From Sinorhizobium terangae (lineage in GTDB: Bacteria > Pseudomonadota > Alphaproteobacteria > Rhizobiales > Rhizobiaceae), in NCBI RefSeq assembly GCF_029714365.1, contig NZ_CP121659.1, positions 1,984,001 to 2,048,000 of the forward strand: a DNA stretch of 64,000 nucleotides, given 5' to 3'. This document shows, piece by piece, positions 25,949 to 34,864 of this stretch. The notes under the pieces are model-generated. The model made no database searches. It was not told where the DNA came from and was given only the letters and a program-made list of their open reading frames with translations. Both the position numbers and the translations under genes were made by a program. Each line of letters begins with the position of its first letter. Within the stretch, counting starts at the first letter, position 1.

Positions 25949-27412
25949 ATGCACGAGAACGAAGCATTCATTAAAACAGCCTCGGAGCCGGAAGCGGAAG
26001 GGCTCACCGGGCTTGGCATCGTCGCAGCGGCAGCCGCCATTCGTAATGGCGACATCTCCTCGGAGTCATACACGGCCGCTCTCCTCCAGCGCGCCCGGAC
26101 GCACTCCGATCTGAATGCGTTCATCACGATAGATGAAGCAGCTGCGCTGGCGGCGGCCAGAAATGCGGACAAGGCACGCGCCGCTGGTTCCACTGCTCCC
26201 CTTCTCGGCGTTCCGTTAGCGGTCAAGGACAGCTATCTGACTAAAGGATTGCGAACGACGCTTGGTGTGCGGAATCTCGAAGGTTTCGTGCCGGAGAAGG
26301 ACGCGGAGGTCGTTGCCGCGATCAAGAATGCTGGCGGCGTTGTCTTTGGCAAAAATAACCTTGTCGAGATGTCCTATGGCTTGACCGGCAACAACAGCAC
26401 CTATGGTCAGGTGAAAAACCCTCATAGCCGCAATCATGTCTCCGGGGGCTCCTCGAGTGGGGCGGGCGCGTCCGTCGCGGCTCGCATCGTACCCGCGGCC
26501 CTCGGGGGCGATACGGTAGGTTCGATCCGGGTGCCTGCGTCGCTGTGTGGCGTGGTTGGCTTCAAGCCGACGACGGGACGGTGGCCAGGCAACGGGGTCG
26601 CGCCGATCTCTCATACCCTCGACACAACAGGCGTGCTTGCGCGCAATGTCGAAGACTGCGCCCTGATTGATCAAATCGTCACGAAGGCTGAACGGACCGC
26701 ACGCTCCGATCGATCTGACCTGAAGGGTGTCAGGTTAGCCTATGCGCCTCGGCAGCATCTTGATCTGGTCGAGCCCGACATCGAGGCGCATTTCAAAGAC
26801 ACAGTTCGGCGGCTACGCAAGGCTGGTGCCGAGATTGTCGCAATAGACCTCGGAGAAGACTTCTCCTCGATCACCGAAAGGGCAACGTGGAACATCTTTT
26901 TCCATGAGACGATGGATGCGATCTCGGGATTTCTTCATTACAACGGAATTCCTACTTCGTTCGACGCAATCTATAACGGCTTGAAACCTGGCCTAAGAGA
27001 AGCTTGGGGGCACGTCGTTTTACCGAACGGACCTGGATATATTTCTCGCGAGACATATGAGGCAGCACTGACACTCGATCGTCCGGAAATCCAACGTCGA
27101 TTCAGCGAAGCCTTTGCCCGCAGCGGGGCTGTCGCACTTCTCTTTCCAACGACACCCTGCACGGCACCATTGATCGAGCAGCAGTCGAAGTTCTCAATCG
27201 CAGATCAGGAGGTCAGCGATTTGGTTCTGGCAAAGAACACCATCGCCGCGAGCTTGGCCGGCTTGCCAGGTATCAGCATTCCTACGGGCCTGTCTAAAAA
27301 CGGGCTTCCGCTAGGGCTCGAGATTGACGGTGCGCACGGGCGTGACAGCAGCCTCCTCGAACTCGCACGTCGTGTGGAAGCGGCCGTCGGGACGCTGCCA
27401 TCACCTAGCTGA
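25949..27412 (+). CDS. Amidase-signature hydrolase, indoleacetamide-hydrolase-like
   Basis: 487 aa. The Ser-cisSer-Lys triad is visible: Lys in GVPLAVKDSY (K93), cis-Ser in GGSSSGAGASV (about S169) and the nucleophile in GGDTVGSIRVPAS (S192). The DTVGS variant, in place of the common DTGGS, is shared with indole-3-acetamide hydrolases and related mandelamidases, so an aryl-acetamide substrate is plausible but unproven. AGGTTATC lies before the ATG. The gene has visibly lower GC and less biased codons than its neighbours, suggesting more recent acquisition. msrB begins 45 bp downstream. Confidence 0.82.
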   Translation: MHENEAFIKTASEPEAEGLTGLGIVAAAAAIRNGDISSESYTAALLQRARTHSDLNAFITIDEAAALAAARNADKARAAGSTAPLLGVPLAVKDSYLTKGLRTTLGVRNLEGFVPEKDAEVVAAIKNAGGVVFGKNNLVEMSYGLTGNNSTYGQVKNPHSRNHVSGGSSSGAGASVAARIVPAALGGDTVGSIRVPASLCGVVGFKPTTGRWPGNGVAPISHTLDTTGVLARNVEDCALIDQIVTKAERTARSDRSDLKGVRLAYAPRQHLDLVEPDIEAHFKDTVRRLRKAGAEIVAIDLGEDFSSITERATWNIFFHETMDAISGFLHYNGIPTSFDAIYNGLKPGLREAWGHVVLPNGPGYISRETYEAALTLDRPEIQRRFSEAFARSGAVALLFPTTPCTAPLIEQQSKFSIADQEVSDLVLAKNTIAASLAGLPGISIPTGLSKNGLPLGLEIDGAHGRDSSLLELARRVEAAVGTLPSPS

Positions 27413-27457
27413 ACGATCGGCGCTGCTCGATCAAGATCTAAACAACGGAGACAGGCA

Positions 27458-27901
27458 ATGACCTATAAGAAGACCGACGAAGCGGTCAGCAAGCTGACAC
27501 CCGAGCAGTTTCGGGTGACCCAGCAGAACGGCACCGAGCGCCCCTTCACAGGCGAATATAATGACAACAAGAGGCCAGGCATCTATGTCGACATCGTTTC
27601 CGGCGAGCCGCTGTTCGCCTCGGCCGACAAGTTCGATTCCGGCTGCGGCTGGCCGAGCTTCACCAAGCCGATCGCGCCGGCAAACGTCAAGGAACTCAGG
27701 GACGACTCCTATGGTATGATCCGTACCGAGGTGCGCTCGAAGCATGGCGATAGCCACCTCGGCCATGTGTTTCCCGACGGCCCGAAGGATCGGGGCGGAT
27801 TGCGTTACTGCATCAATTCCGCCTCGCTGCGCTTCATTCCGCGTGAGGAAATGGAGGCCGAGGGCTACGGCGAGTATATCAACCAGGTAGAGGATATCTG
27901 A
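27458..27901 (+). CDS. msrB: Peptide-methionine (R)-S-oxide reductase
   Basis: 147 aa. Catalytic Cys118 lies in [11 protein letters not shown], with the resolving-type Cys63 in SGCGWPSF and the [10 protein letters not shown] segment. The paired CxxC zinc motifs found in many MsrB proteins are absent, so this is the zinc-free form. It reduces methionine-R-sulfoxide in proteins using thioredoxin. The stop codon directly abuts the msrA start (no intergenic base), indicating translational coupling. GGAGACAGGCA precedes the ATG. Confidence 0.94.
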   Translation: MTYKKTDEAVSKLTPEQFRVTQQNGTERPFTGEYNDNKRPGIYVDIVSGEPLFASADKFDSGCGWPSFTKPIAPANVKELRDDSYGMIRTEVRSKHGDSHLGHVFPDGPKDRGGLRYCINSASLRFIPREEMEAEGYGEYINQVEDI

Positions 27902-28408
27902 ATGACCGAGAGAGCTGTTTTGGCCGGTGGGTGCTTCTGGGGGATGCAGGACTTGATCCGCAAGCTCCCCGGCGTCGTCGCGACCCGCGTGGGCTACACC
28001 GGCGGCGACGTGCCGAACGCGACTTACCGCAATCATGGCAGCCACGCCGAGGGCATCGAGATCGTCTTCGATCCCGAGAAGATCAGCTACAGGCGGATCC
28101 TGGAGTTTTTCTTCCAGATCCACGATCCAACCACGAAGAACCGACAGGGCAACGACATCGGCCTCTCCTACCGGTCGGCGATCTACTACGTCGATGAAGA
28201 GCAGAAGCGGATAGCCGAGGACACCATCGCAGACGTCGAAGCCTCGGGCCTGTGGCCGGGCAAGGTGGTGACCGAAGTCGAGCCTGTGGGTGACTTCTGG
28301 GAGGCGGAGCCGGAGCACCAGGACTACCTGGAGCGCTTCCCCAACGGCTATACCTGCCACTTCCCGCGCCCCAACTGGGTATTGCCCCGGCGGTCGGCGG
28401 CCGAATAA
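27902..28408 (+). CDS. msrA: Peptide-methionine (S)-S-oxide reductase
   Basis: 168 aa. The active-site motif [10 protein letters not shown] places catalytic Cys11 near the N terminus, followed by [22 protein letters not shown] and the substrate-binding [11 protein letters not shown]. It repairs the S epimer of methionine sulfoxide and completes the msrBA repair pair. It lacks the extra C-terminal recycling cysteines of longer MsrA forms. Translationally coupled to msrB. Confidence 0.94.
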   Translation: MTERAVLAGGCFWGMQDLIRKLPGVVATRVGYTGGDVPNATYRNHGSHAEGIEIVFDPEKISYRRILEFFFQIHDPTTKNRQGNDIGLSYRSAIYYVDEEQKRIAEDTIADVEASGLWPGKVVTEVEPVGDFWEAEPEHQDYLERFPNGYTCHFPRPNWVLPRRSAAE

Positions 28409-28656
28409 CCGCCCGCCGGTCTCCGGCCGCGGAGACTACTGTTGCGTTCGAGCGAACTCTGAAGCGCCCGGCGGATACGCCGGGCACGTTGCACGCAGCA
28501 TGAAGAAGGGAGAAGAAGCCTTGCCGCACAGCAACCGACAAGCCAGCAGCAGGCTTTCGTGGCCTGTAGGGCCTGAAAAGACGCGCAAAGGTGTAAGTAC
28601 CCGGTCGCCGCTGCAGATGTAGAATGAGCATTTCCTTTAGAGCAAAGGAGCGCATC

Positions 28657-29886
28657 ATGGCCTTCAATACGCAACGGCTCCAATTTCCCGGTCATTCTGG
28701 CGCAATCCTTGCCGCCCGCCTCGATCTGCCCAACGGGCCATTGCGCGCCTACGCAATCTTTGCCCATTGCTTCACCTGCTCCAAGGATTTCGTGGCAGCA
28801 CGCCGCGTCGCGGCCGAGCTTGCGCGCGAAGGCGTCGGTGTCCTTCGCTTCGATTTTACGGGTCTCGGATCGAGCGGGGGCGAATTCGCCTCGACGAATT
28901 TCTCCTCCAATGTCGCAGACCTGCTTTCGGCCGCCGACTATCTCCGTCAACACTATGCGGCACCGTCGTTGCTCATCGGCCACTCGCTCGGGGGCGCAGC
29001 TGTTCTCGCCGTCGCCAGAGACATTCCTGAAGTGCGCGCCGTCGCCACCATCGGGGCGCCGGCCGATGTCGGCCACGTATTGAAGAACTTCGGTGCAAGC
29101 CTCGAGGAGATCGAGAAGAGCGGCTCGGCCGACGTCAATCTCGCCGCGCGCACGTTCCTCATAAGAAAGCAATTTGTCGAGGACGCGCGTGAGCAACGCA
29201 TCAAGGCCGCTGTTTCGAGCCTGAAAAAGCCGCTCCTCATCCTTCACGCACCGCTGGACCAGACGGTTGGGATCGAGAACGCCACCGAAATCTTCCTCGC
29301 GGCGAAGCATCCCAAGAGTTTCGTTTCGCTGGACAAGGCCGATCACCTGCTCACCGACCCTGAAGACGCCGCCTTCGCCGGTCGGATCATCTCGGGATGG
29401 CTGACGCGCTATCTCGTCGCCGACACGCCACAGGGCACGCAACCGATCGAACATGTCCGCGTGATGGAAACGGGCGAAGGCAAGTTTCAGAACGCGGTCC
29501 AGGCCGGCGGCCATAGGCTTTTCGCCGACGAACCCGAAACCGTGGGTGGGCTCGATTCCGGCCCTTCGCCCTATGATTTTCTGTCGATCGCGCTTGGCGC
29601 CTGCACGTCGATGACGCTGCGCCTCTATGCCGAGCACAAGGGGTTTGCGCTCGGCCGCATCGGCGTCGACGTCTCGCATGCCAAGATCCACGCGAAGGAC
29701 TGCGAGGAATGCACCGAGTCGGAGCGCAGCGGCAGCGCCAGGATCGACCATTTCGAGCGCGTCATTTCCATCGACGGCGAAGTCTCGGAAGAGCTTCGCG
29801 GCAAGATCGTCGAAATTGCCGGCAAATGCCCGGTTCATCGGACGCTCGAGGCCGTGGCGAAGATAAAAACCGTCGTGAAATCATAG
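28657..29886 (+). CDS. Bifunctional alpha/beta hydrolase-OsmC protein
   Basis: 409 aa fusion. Residues 1-255 form an alpha/beta hydrolase with oxyanion-type FAHCFTCSKDF, nucleophile GHSLGGA (S110), acid near HAPLDQT and the histidine in KADHLLT. Residues about 275-405 form an OsmC/Ohr domain with the paired cysteines in LGACTSMTLRLYA and KCPVHRTLEA, the arrangement of thiol-dependent organic peroxidases. Proteins with this fused order are widespread in proteobacteria, but their substrate is not settled. AAAGGAGCGCATC fixes the ATG. Its position behind msrBA fits an oxidative-damage response. Confidence 0.9.
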   Translation: MAFNTQRLQFPGHSGAILAARLDLPNGPLRAYAIFAHCFTCSKDFVAARRVAAELAREGVGVLRFDFTGLGSSGGEFASTNFSSNVADLLSAADYLRQHYAAPSLLIGHSLGGAAVLAVARDIPEVRAVATIGAPADVGHVLKNFGASLEEIEKSGSADVNLAARTFLIRKQFVEDAREQRIKAAVSSLKKPLLILHAPLDQTVGIENATEIFLAAKHPKSFVSLDKADHLLTDPEDAAFAGRIISGWLTRYLVADTPQGTQPIEHVRVMETGEGKFQNAVQAGGHRLFADEPETVGGLDSGPSPYDFLSIALGACTSMTLRLYAEHKGFALGRIGVDVSHAKIHAKDCEECTESERSGSARIDHFERVISIDGEVSEELRGKIVEIAGKCPVHRTLEAVAKIKTVVKS

Positions 29887-29944
29887 GCGCGCTTGAAAGG
29901 ACGCAGCGACGCTGCAGGCGAGGGACGATAGGTACAGCCTTGCC

Positions 29945-30331
29945 TCAGCGAACGGCCGCGCCGATCACCATCCAGACGATGAGGGCCGCGAGCAGCAGCC
30001 ATATCGCGATGATCGCAACCAGCCCGCCTCGACTGACGGGACGCTCGGTGCGCTTCGTTGCTTCGATGCGCAAGTCCGTGAGAACATCGGTTGGAATCAG
30101 CTTGAGCGCGGCGACGATGCCGATTGGGACGATGACGAGGTCATCGAGATATCCGAGGACCGGAACGAAGTCGGGGATCAGGTCGATCGGCGACAGGGCA
30201 TAGGCCGCGACCGCGCCGGCGGCGAGCTTCGCATACGAGGGAACGCGCCGGTCACGCGCCGCCAACCACAGAACGACGACATCCCGCTTGATGCCCTTCG
30301 CCCATTTCTTTGCCCGGTCCAGCCACTGCAT
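29945..30331 (-). CDS. YkvA-like DUF1232 membrane protein
   Basis: 128 aa. The DUF1232 signature AYALSPIDLIPDFVPVLGYLDDL spans about residues 43-65, with a preceding amphipathic region and a final hydrophobic helix (LVAIIAIWLLLAALIVWMVIG). Predicted inner-membrane protein of unknown function. It converges with the OsmC fusion gene, and a mosaic repeat lies immediately upstream of its start. Confidence 0.85.
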   Translation of the reverse strand: MQWLDRAKKWAKGIKRDVVVLWLAARDRRVPSYAKLAAGAVAAYALSPIDLIPDFVPVLGYLDDLVIVPIGIVAALKLIPTDVLTDLRIEATKRTERPVSRGGLVAIIAIWLLLAALIVWMVIGAAVR

Positions 30332-30343
30332 GTTCGCTCCCGC

Positions 30344-30443
30344 CTATTTCCTTAAATCCTAGCCGATTCAAGGTTAAAAACTGCAAGCAATCCAAAGTGC
30401 GATGGTGTCTTCCGCGCGTCTGACAGGACGCGCGGCGCTGTAG
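30344..30443 (-). repeat. RIME-like mosaic element, inverted copy
   Basis: CCTTAAATCCTAGCCGATTCAAGG is followed by TGCAAGCAATCCAAAGTGCGA and GCGCGTCTGACAGGACGCGCGGCGCTG: the same modules as the copy at 3955-4048 in reverse order. It sits between the start of the DUF1232 gene and a weak hypothetical ORF. Confidence 0.65.
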
Positions 30444-30664
30444 ATACAGGATCCCGCGAACGTCGCACCTGCGTTTTTCGCAATCAGCTGACGATGCCCG
30501 AACATCACGTCGGGAGACGTGAGCGCCGCAAGCGAAACACCTTCGATTAGCAGCCCGCGGGTGTCGGAGCGATTGAAGGCGACGTATACGCCGGAGGCCG
30601 TGTCGATCGAGGCTGCGAGAAAAACCCGCGTAATTGCGGATGCCGGTATTTTCCTGAGCGGCAT
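30374..30664 (-). CDS. Hypothetical small protein (weak)
   Basis: 96 aa, opening MPLRKIPASAITRVFLAASI, with third-position GC in line with neighbouring genes through about residue 75. Its last 20 residues are encoded by the mosaic repeat. No family recognised and no clear ribosome site. It may be a decaying gene whose end was replaced by the repeat. Confidence 0.3.
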   Translation of the reverse strand: MPLRKIPASAITRVFLAASIDTASGVYVAFNRSDTRGLLIEGVSLAALTSPDVMFGHRQLIAKNAGATFAGSCIYSAARPVRRAEDTIALWIACSF

Positions 30665-30742
30665 CAGAGAACGCGATCACGTCGCCGCGGCCACGCGCGT
30701 GGCTCGCCTGAGCGCAATTCACGCTCATGCGATGTGCCGCCG

Positions 30743-32341
30743 TCACTCGGGCACGCCGGCTAATCTCAGGCCCTCGGCGAGCCGCGCAAGATCCTCCGGG
30801 CGATGGATCGGCATCCAGTCCCCGAGGTTGGAGACGCTGAGGGACGGGTCGAGCGCGCGCAGCCGCTGCATCGCCTGCCGTGCCTCCTCCGGGCGCCCGG
30901 AAAGCGCGTGGCTTGCCGCCACCACGACGGCCGCGGGGAGCAAGCTCGGCAGGTTCCCCAGCGCCTTCTCCGCCCAGGCCGAGGCGGAATCGAAGCGCCC
31001 CGCGAAGAAATTCGCCAGGGCCATCCCGACCTGCATCCGGAACATTTCCGGATCCAGCGGACTGAGCCGTACGGCATGCGCCAGGTGCTCGATAGCGGCG
31101 TCTGTTTCACCACGGAGAGCCCGCAGCGTGCCGCCGAGGAACCAGGCCGGGGCGAGATTCGGATTGAGAAACTTCGCCCTGTCGAGGAGCGCGATGCCGC
31201 CGTCGAGGTCGCCGGTGAGATGGGCGAGCGCATGTCCTCCCCGCGTCAGCGCCGCCGCATCGTCCCGGCCGAGCTCAACCGCAAGGCGCGCCAGCCGCGC
31301 ACCCTCCGCGATCTCGCCGGCGCGATCGGACATCCAGCCATTGACCTTGCGCCAGAAATGGCACCAGGCCGCCATGCCATAGGCCGACGCAAATTCCGGG
31401 TCGAGCTCAGTCGCCCTGTAGAACAAGGATAGCGCCACCTCGATTGCCTCACGGGTCCCGTTGTGCACCTTCGCCGTGCCGCGCAGGTAATAGTCGTAGG
31501 CGTCGAGGCTGTCCGTCGGCTTGCGCTTGGCGCGCTCGATCTCCGCCCGTTCGAGCTGCGGCGCGATCGCGCCGACGACGCTTTCGGCTATCTGGTCCTG
31601 CAGCTCGAAGATGTCGTCGAGCGTGCCTTCGAAGCGCTCCGCCCATAGGTGCGCGCCGGTGGTCGTGTCGATGAGCTGACCGGTGATGCGCACCTTGTTG
31701 CCGGACTTGCGCAGGCTGCCCTCGAGCACGTAGCGCACGCCAAGCTCGCGGCCGACTTCCTTCACGTCGACCGCCCGCCCCTTGTAGGTGAAGCTCGAAT
31801 TGCGCGCGATGACGAACAGCCAGCGCATCCGCGAAAGAGCCGCGATGATGTCCTCCACCACGCCGTCGGCGAAATATTCCTGCTCCGGATCGCCGCTGAG
31901 ATTGACGAACGGCAGGACGGTGATGGAGGGTTTATCCGGAAGGACGAGTGTCGGCGCGGGCGGCTCCTTCTGCACGCCGGAGCCCTGTTCTAAGACGCCC
32001 CGCCCGTCGCGCTGCCCTAGCTCCCCAATCTCGTCGATGCTGATCTCGCCGACGAAGCGGAAGCCCTTGCGGGCGACGGTGCGGATGAGGCGCTGCTCCT
32101 CGCCGCTGTCGCCGATGGCCTTGCGAACTGCATTGATGTGGCTGGTGATGGTCGATTCCGATACGATCCGGCCGCCCCACACCGCCTGTAGCAGGTCGTC
32201 CTTGCTGACGACGCGGTCGCGATTTCTGACGAGGTGCAGCAACAGGTCGAAGACCTGCGGCCCGACGGCCACGACTTCCGCACGCAGCGTAAGCTCCCGG
32301 CGCTCCGGATCGAGCACGTAGTCTCCAAAAACGAACGGCAC
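30743..32341 (-). CDS. Winged-helix, TolB-like and TPR regulator (CadC-like architecture)
   Basis: 532 aa. Residues 1-105 are an OmpR-type winged helix (FGDYVLDPERRELTLRAEVV; TSHINAVRKAIGD; VARKGFRF). Residues about 130-270 form the TolB/FlgO-like domain that follows such winged helices (VLPFVNLSGDPEQEYFADGV; YVLEGSLRKSGNKVRITGQL). The rest is TPR repeats (AWFLGGTLRALRGETDAAIEHL). No transmembrane helix, so it is a soluble regulator. GTG 32341 is chosen for AAGGGATACC upstream. It is divergent from the NmrA-like gene at 32513 and closely resembles the protein at 34865-36400. Confidence 0.85.
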   Translation of the reverse strand: MPFVFGDYVLDPERRELTLRAEVVAVGPQVFDLLLHLVRNRDRVVSKDDLLQAVWGGRIVSESTITSHINAVRKAIGDSGEEQRLIRTVARKGFRFVGEISIDEIGELGQRDGRGVLEQGSGVQKEPPAPTLVLPDKPSITVLPFVNLSGDPEQEYFADGVVEDIIAALSRMRWLFVIARNSSFTYKGRAVDVKEVGRELGVRYVLEGSLRKSGNKVRITGQLIDTTTGAHLWAERFEGTLDDIFELQDQIAESVVGAIAPQLERAEIERAKRKPTDSLDAYDYYLRGTAKVHNGTREAIEVALSLFYRATELDPEFASAYGMAAWCHFWRKVNGWMSDRAGEIAEGARLARLAVELGRDDAAALTRGGHALAHLTGDLDGGIALLDRAKFLNPNLAPAWFLGGTLRALRGETDAAIEHLAHAVRLSPLDPEMFRMQVGMALANFFAGRFDSASAWAEKALGNLPSLLPAAVVVAASHALSGRPEEARQAMQRLRALDPSLSVSNLGDWMPIHRPEDLARLAEGLRLAGVPE

Positions 32342-32512
32342 GTCGGTATCCCTTGGCGAATGATTCCGCCCCCTTGATAGCACCCTTGGACGAATAACCA
32401 AGCTTCCCTCAAGCTCATTTCAAGCTCGCCGCAAGGACTTCCCTCGAGCGCCGGGGCACTCTCCACCCAGATCGACGGCAATGGTTGCGGTCGGGAGAAA
32501 AGGAGAGAAGCC

Positions 32513-33265
32513 ATGAAGATCGTCGTCATCGGGGGCACCGGCCTCATCGGATCGAAGCTTGTGAAGACCCTCAAGGAGCGCGGCCACGATGCGCTCGCCG
32601 CCTCCCCTAACACGGGCGTCAACACCATCACCCGCGAGGGGCTGGCGGAAGCGCTCGACGGCGCCGACATCGTCGTCGATGTGGCGAACGCTCCGGTATG
32701 GGAAGACAAGGCGGTGCTCGAGTTCTTCCAGACGTCGGGCCGCAACCTGCTGGCCGCGGAAGCTGCCGCCGGCGTGCGCCACCATGTTGCTCTCTCGATA
32801 GTCGGTACCGAGCGGCTTCCGGAGAACGGCTATTTCCGGGCGAAGGTCGCACAGGAAAACCTCATCAAGGGCTCCGGCATTCCCTACACCATCCTGCGCG
32901 CCACGCAGTTCTTCGAGTTTGTCGGCGGCATTGCCCAGTCGGCCACCGTCGGAGACGAGATCCGCGTGTCGCCGGCGCTGTTCCAGCCGATCGCGTCGGA
33001 TGACGTAGTGGCGGCGCTCGCCGACGTCACGCTCGCAGCCCCGGTCAACGGGACCGTCGAAGTCGCCGGTCCGGAGGCGATCCCTCTCGACGAAGTGATT
33101 AGGCGCTTTCTCAAGGCAACGAAGGACACGCGCAAGGTCGTGCCGGACGTCCACGCACGCTACTTCGGCGCCGTTCTCGATGACCAGTCGCTCACTCCCG
33201 GCGAGAACCCGCGCCTCGGCGCGACCCGCTTCGAGGACTGGCTTGCCCGATCACAGGCTCAGTAA
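32513..33265 (+). CDS. NmrA-like NAD(P)-binding oxidoreductase
   Basis: 250 aa. The Rossmann motif GGTGLIGSK is at residues 8-16, with the NmrA-like segment RHHVALSIVGTERLPENGY. The last third resembles the C-terminal part of reductases often annotated as SDR or LysR-substrate homologues. A strong ribosome site (AGGAGAGAAGCC) precedes the ATG. The gene is divergent from the winged-helix/TPR regulator, about 170 bp apart, and is followed by the cupin gene; both are likely targets of that regulator. Confidence 0.83.
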   Translation: MKIVVIGGTGLIGSKLVKTLKERGHDALAASPNTGVNTITREGLAEALDGADIVVDVANAPVWEDKAVLEFFQTSGRNLLAAEAAAGVRHHVALSIVGTERLPENGYFRAKVAQENLIKGSGIPYTILRATQFFEFVGGIAQSATVGDEIRVSPALFQPIASDDVVAALADVTLAAPVNGTVEVAGPEAIPLDEVIRRFLKATKDTRKVVPDVHARYFGAVLDDQSLTPGENPRLGATRFEDWLARSQAQ

Positions 33266-33363
33266 GCAGCCGCTGACCAGACGTCTCGAACAACGCCCCC
33301 CGATCCGCGATCCAGGATCAGGGGCGGCGAACGACAGTTTTTTAGCCACGAAGGAGAATTGCA

Positions 33364-33777
33364 ATGTTTACACGATTTCTCTCAGCCGCTGTATTTGCAG
33401 CGCTCGCGATCACCACAGCTTCGGCCGGCGACCGGCCTGCCGGCAAGGTGACGATCGTATTCGACCGGCCCCTTCCGAACGTCCCCGGCAAGAGCATGAA
33501 GGGCGTGCTTGTCGAATACGAGCCGGGCGGCTCGTCGCCCGCCCACATGCACCCGGACTCCGCCTTCATTTATGCGACGGTGCTCGATGGTGCGATCCGC
33601 AGCAGCGTCAACGGTTCGCCGGAAAAGGTCTACAATACCGGCGAAAACTTCTACGAAGAGCCCGGCGCCCTTCACGGCGTCAGCGCGAACGCCAGCGACA
33701 CGGAATCGGCAAGACTGCTCGCCGTCTTCGTAGTCGACACCGACGAACAGGAACTGACCACGCCCACGACCGAGTGA
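33364..33777 (+). CDS. Secreted cupin-domain protein (paralogue of the 23.2-kb gene)
   Basis: 137 aa. A signal peptide (1-21, ending TTASA) then a cupin: PGGSSPAHMHPDSAFIYATV and YEEPGALHGVSAN provide His ligands. It matches the protein at 23186-23602 along its length, including PNVPGKSMKGVLVEYEPGG. AAGGAGAATTGCA precedes the ATG. Occurrence of the two paralogues beside two different SDR-type genes suggests a duplicated stress module. Function unknown. Confidence 0.8.
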   Translation: MFTRFLSAAVFAALAITTASAGDRPAGKVTIVFDRPLPNVPGKSMKGVLVEYEPGGSSPAHMHPDSAFIYATVLDGAIRSSVNGSPEKVYNTGENFYEEPGALHGVSANASDTESARLLAVFVVDTDEQELTTPTTE

Positions 33778-33793
33778 GCGGGTTCCTCGACAC

Positions 33794-33826
33794 AGCAGCC
33801 CTGGCGGAAGGCTCCCCGGGGCTGCT
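33794..33826 (+). terminator. Terminator-like hairpin after the cupin gene
   Basis: AGCAGCCC (33794-33801) pairs with GGGCTGCT (33819-33826) across a 17-nt loop, 17 bp past the cupin stop codon. The tract after it (TCGCTTCC) is only weakly U-rich, so it may pause rather than terminate transcription efficiently. Confidence 0.5.
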
Positions 33827-34002
33827 TCGCTTCCGCACGCGGAAACCTCTGCAGGGATCGACGGCGCGTGTGCCCCGTCTTCCCCGTTATCCTTGAGCTT
33901 GCCTTGTCGCATCGGTAACGGAAGCGTGGCGGAGACGATCTCACGCGTCTCCCACCCCACCAAAGCATGATACAATCGCCCTTTGGTGGAGGGGGCCGAT
34001 CC

Positions 34003-34815
34003 ATGGTTACGCAACCGACCTTCAAAACGCTCGAACATCGCGGCTGGAGCGAGCGCGCCCGGATCTACGATCGCTATTCGGGCCGGTTCTGCCGCTACGG
34101 CATAGCAGCTCTGCTCAATGCTGCCGGGATCAGCCGTGGCCATTCGACGCTTGATGTCTGTTGCGGCACTGGGGAGGCAAGCCTGGCGGCCGCCGCACGC
34201 GGCGCGATCGTCACCGGCGTCGACTTTTCCGAGGAGATGGTCGCAGCGGCAAAAGCCAAGGCCAGCAACGTCCATTTCCAAGTCGGCGACGCCGAGGCGC
34301 TCATCTTCGGGGACGCCGCGTTCGACCGCGTCATCAACAATTTCGGCACCCTGCATCTCGCCGACCCTGACCGGGCGATTGCCGAGGCCGCGCGGGTATT
34401 GAAGCCCGGCGGCCGCTACGCCTTCACCGTCTGGCGCGGCCCGGACGTCTCGCCGTTGTTCCGCATCCTTCCGGAGGTCGTCAGCAGCCACGGTACGCTC
34501 GATGTCGACCTGCCGCCCGCCCCGCCCTTGTTCCGCTTCGCCGAGCGGGAAGAAGCAATGCGGGTGCTCCATGGGGCCGGCTTCACCGACGTCACGTTCG
34601 GCGACATCCCCGCCACCCTCGACTTCCCCGTCGCTGAGCTTTCCGACTTCTTCCGACATGCCTTCGTCCGTTCGACCATGGTGCTGGACAGGCAGGAGCC
34701 GGCAGCACGGGCGCGGATAGAAGAGGCGCTCGGAGAAAACTTTCAGCCCTTCACCGACAACGGCATCGTCCGCCTGCCTCTCCCCGCCCTCGTCGTCAGT
34801 GCCACGCGCGATTGA
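34003..34815 (+). CDS. Class I SAM-dependent methyltransferase
   Basis: 270 aa. Motif I is LDVCCGTGEASLAA, followed by the acidic residue in VTGVDFSEEM and the post-motif segments DAEALIFGDAAFDRVINNFG and RVLKPGGRYAFTVW, placing it in the UbiE/Methyltransf_11 group. The acceptor substrate is unknown. ATG 34003 follows GGTGGAGGGGGCC; an upstream in-frame ATG at 33967 has no comparable site. The next gene begins about 50 bp on, so the two may be co-transcribed. Confidence 0.85.
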   Translation: MVTQPTFKTLEHRGWSERARIYDRYSGRFCRYGIAALLNAAGISRGHSTLDVCCGTGEASLAAAARGAIVTGVDFSEEMVAAAKAKASNVHFQVGDAEALIFGDAAFDRVINNFGTLHLADPDRAIAEAARVLKPGGRYAFTVWRGPDVSPLFRILPEVVSSHGTLDVDLPPAPPLFRFAEREEAMRVLHGAGFTDVTFGDIPATLDFPVAELSDFFRHAFVRSTMVLDRQEPAARARIEEALGENFQPFTDNGIVRLPLPALVVSATRD

Positions 34816-34864
34816 AGAAACGGCGCCCGTTTCCGCCGGTTGTCCGATCGGCTATATTTCGCGC

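Noticed and set aside
28466..28485. GCCCGGCG/CGCCGGGC hairpin downstream of msrA
   Set aside because: It has a short perfect stem but no U-tract and lies about 60 bp past the stop codon; common in this base composition.
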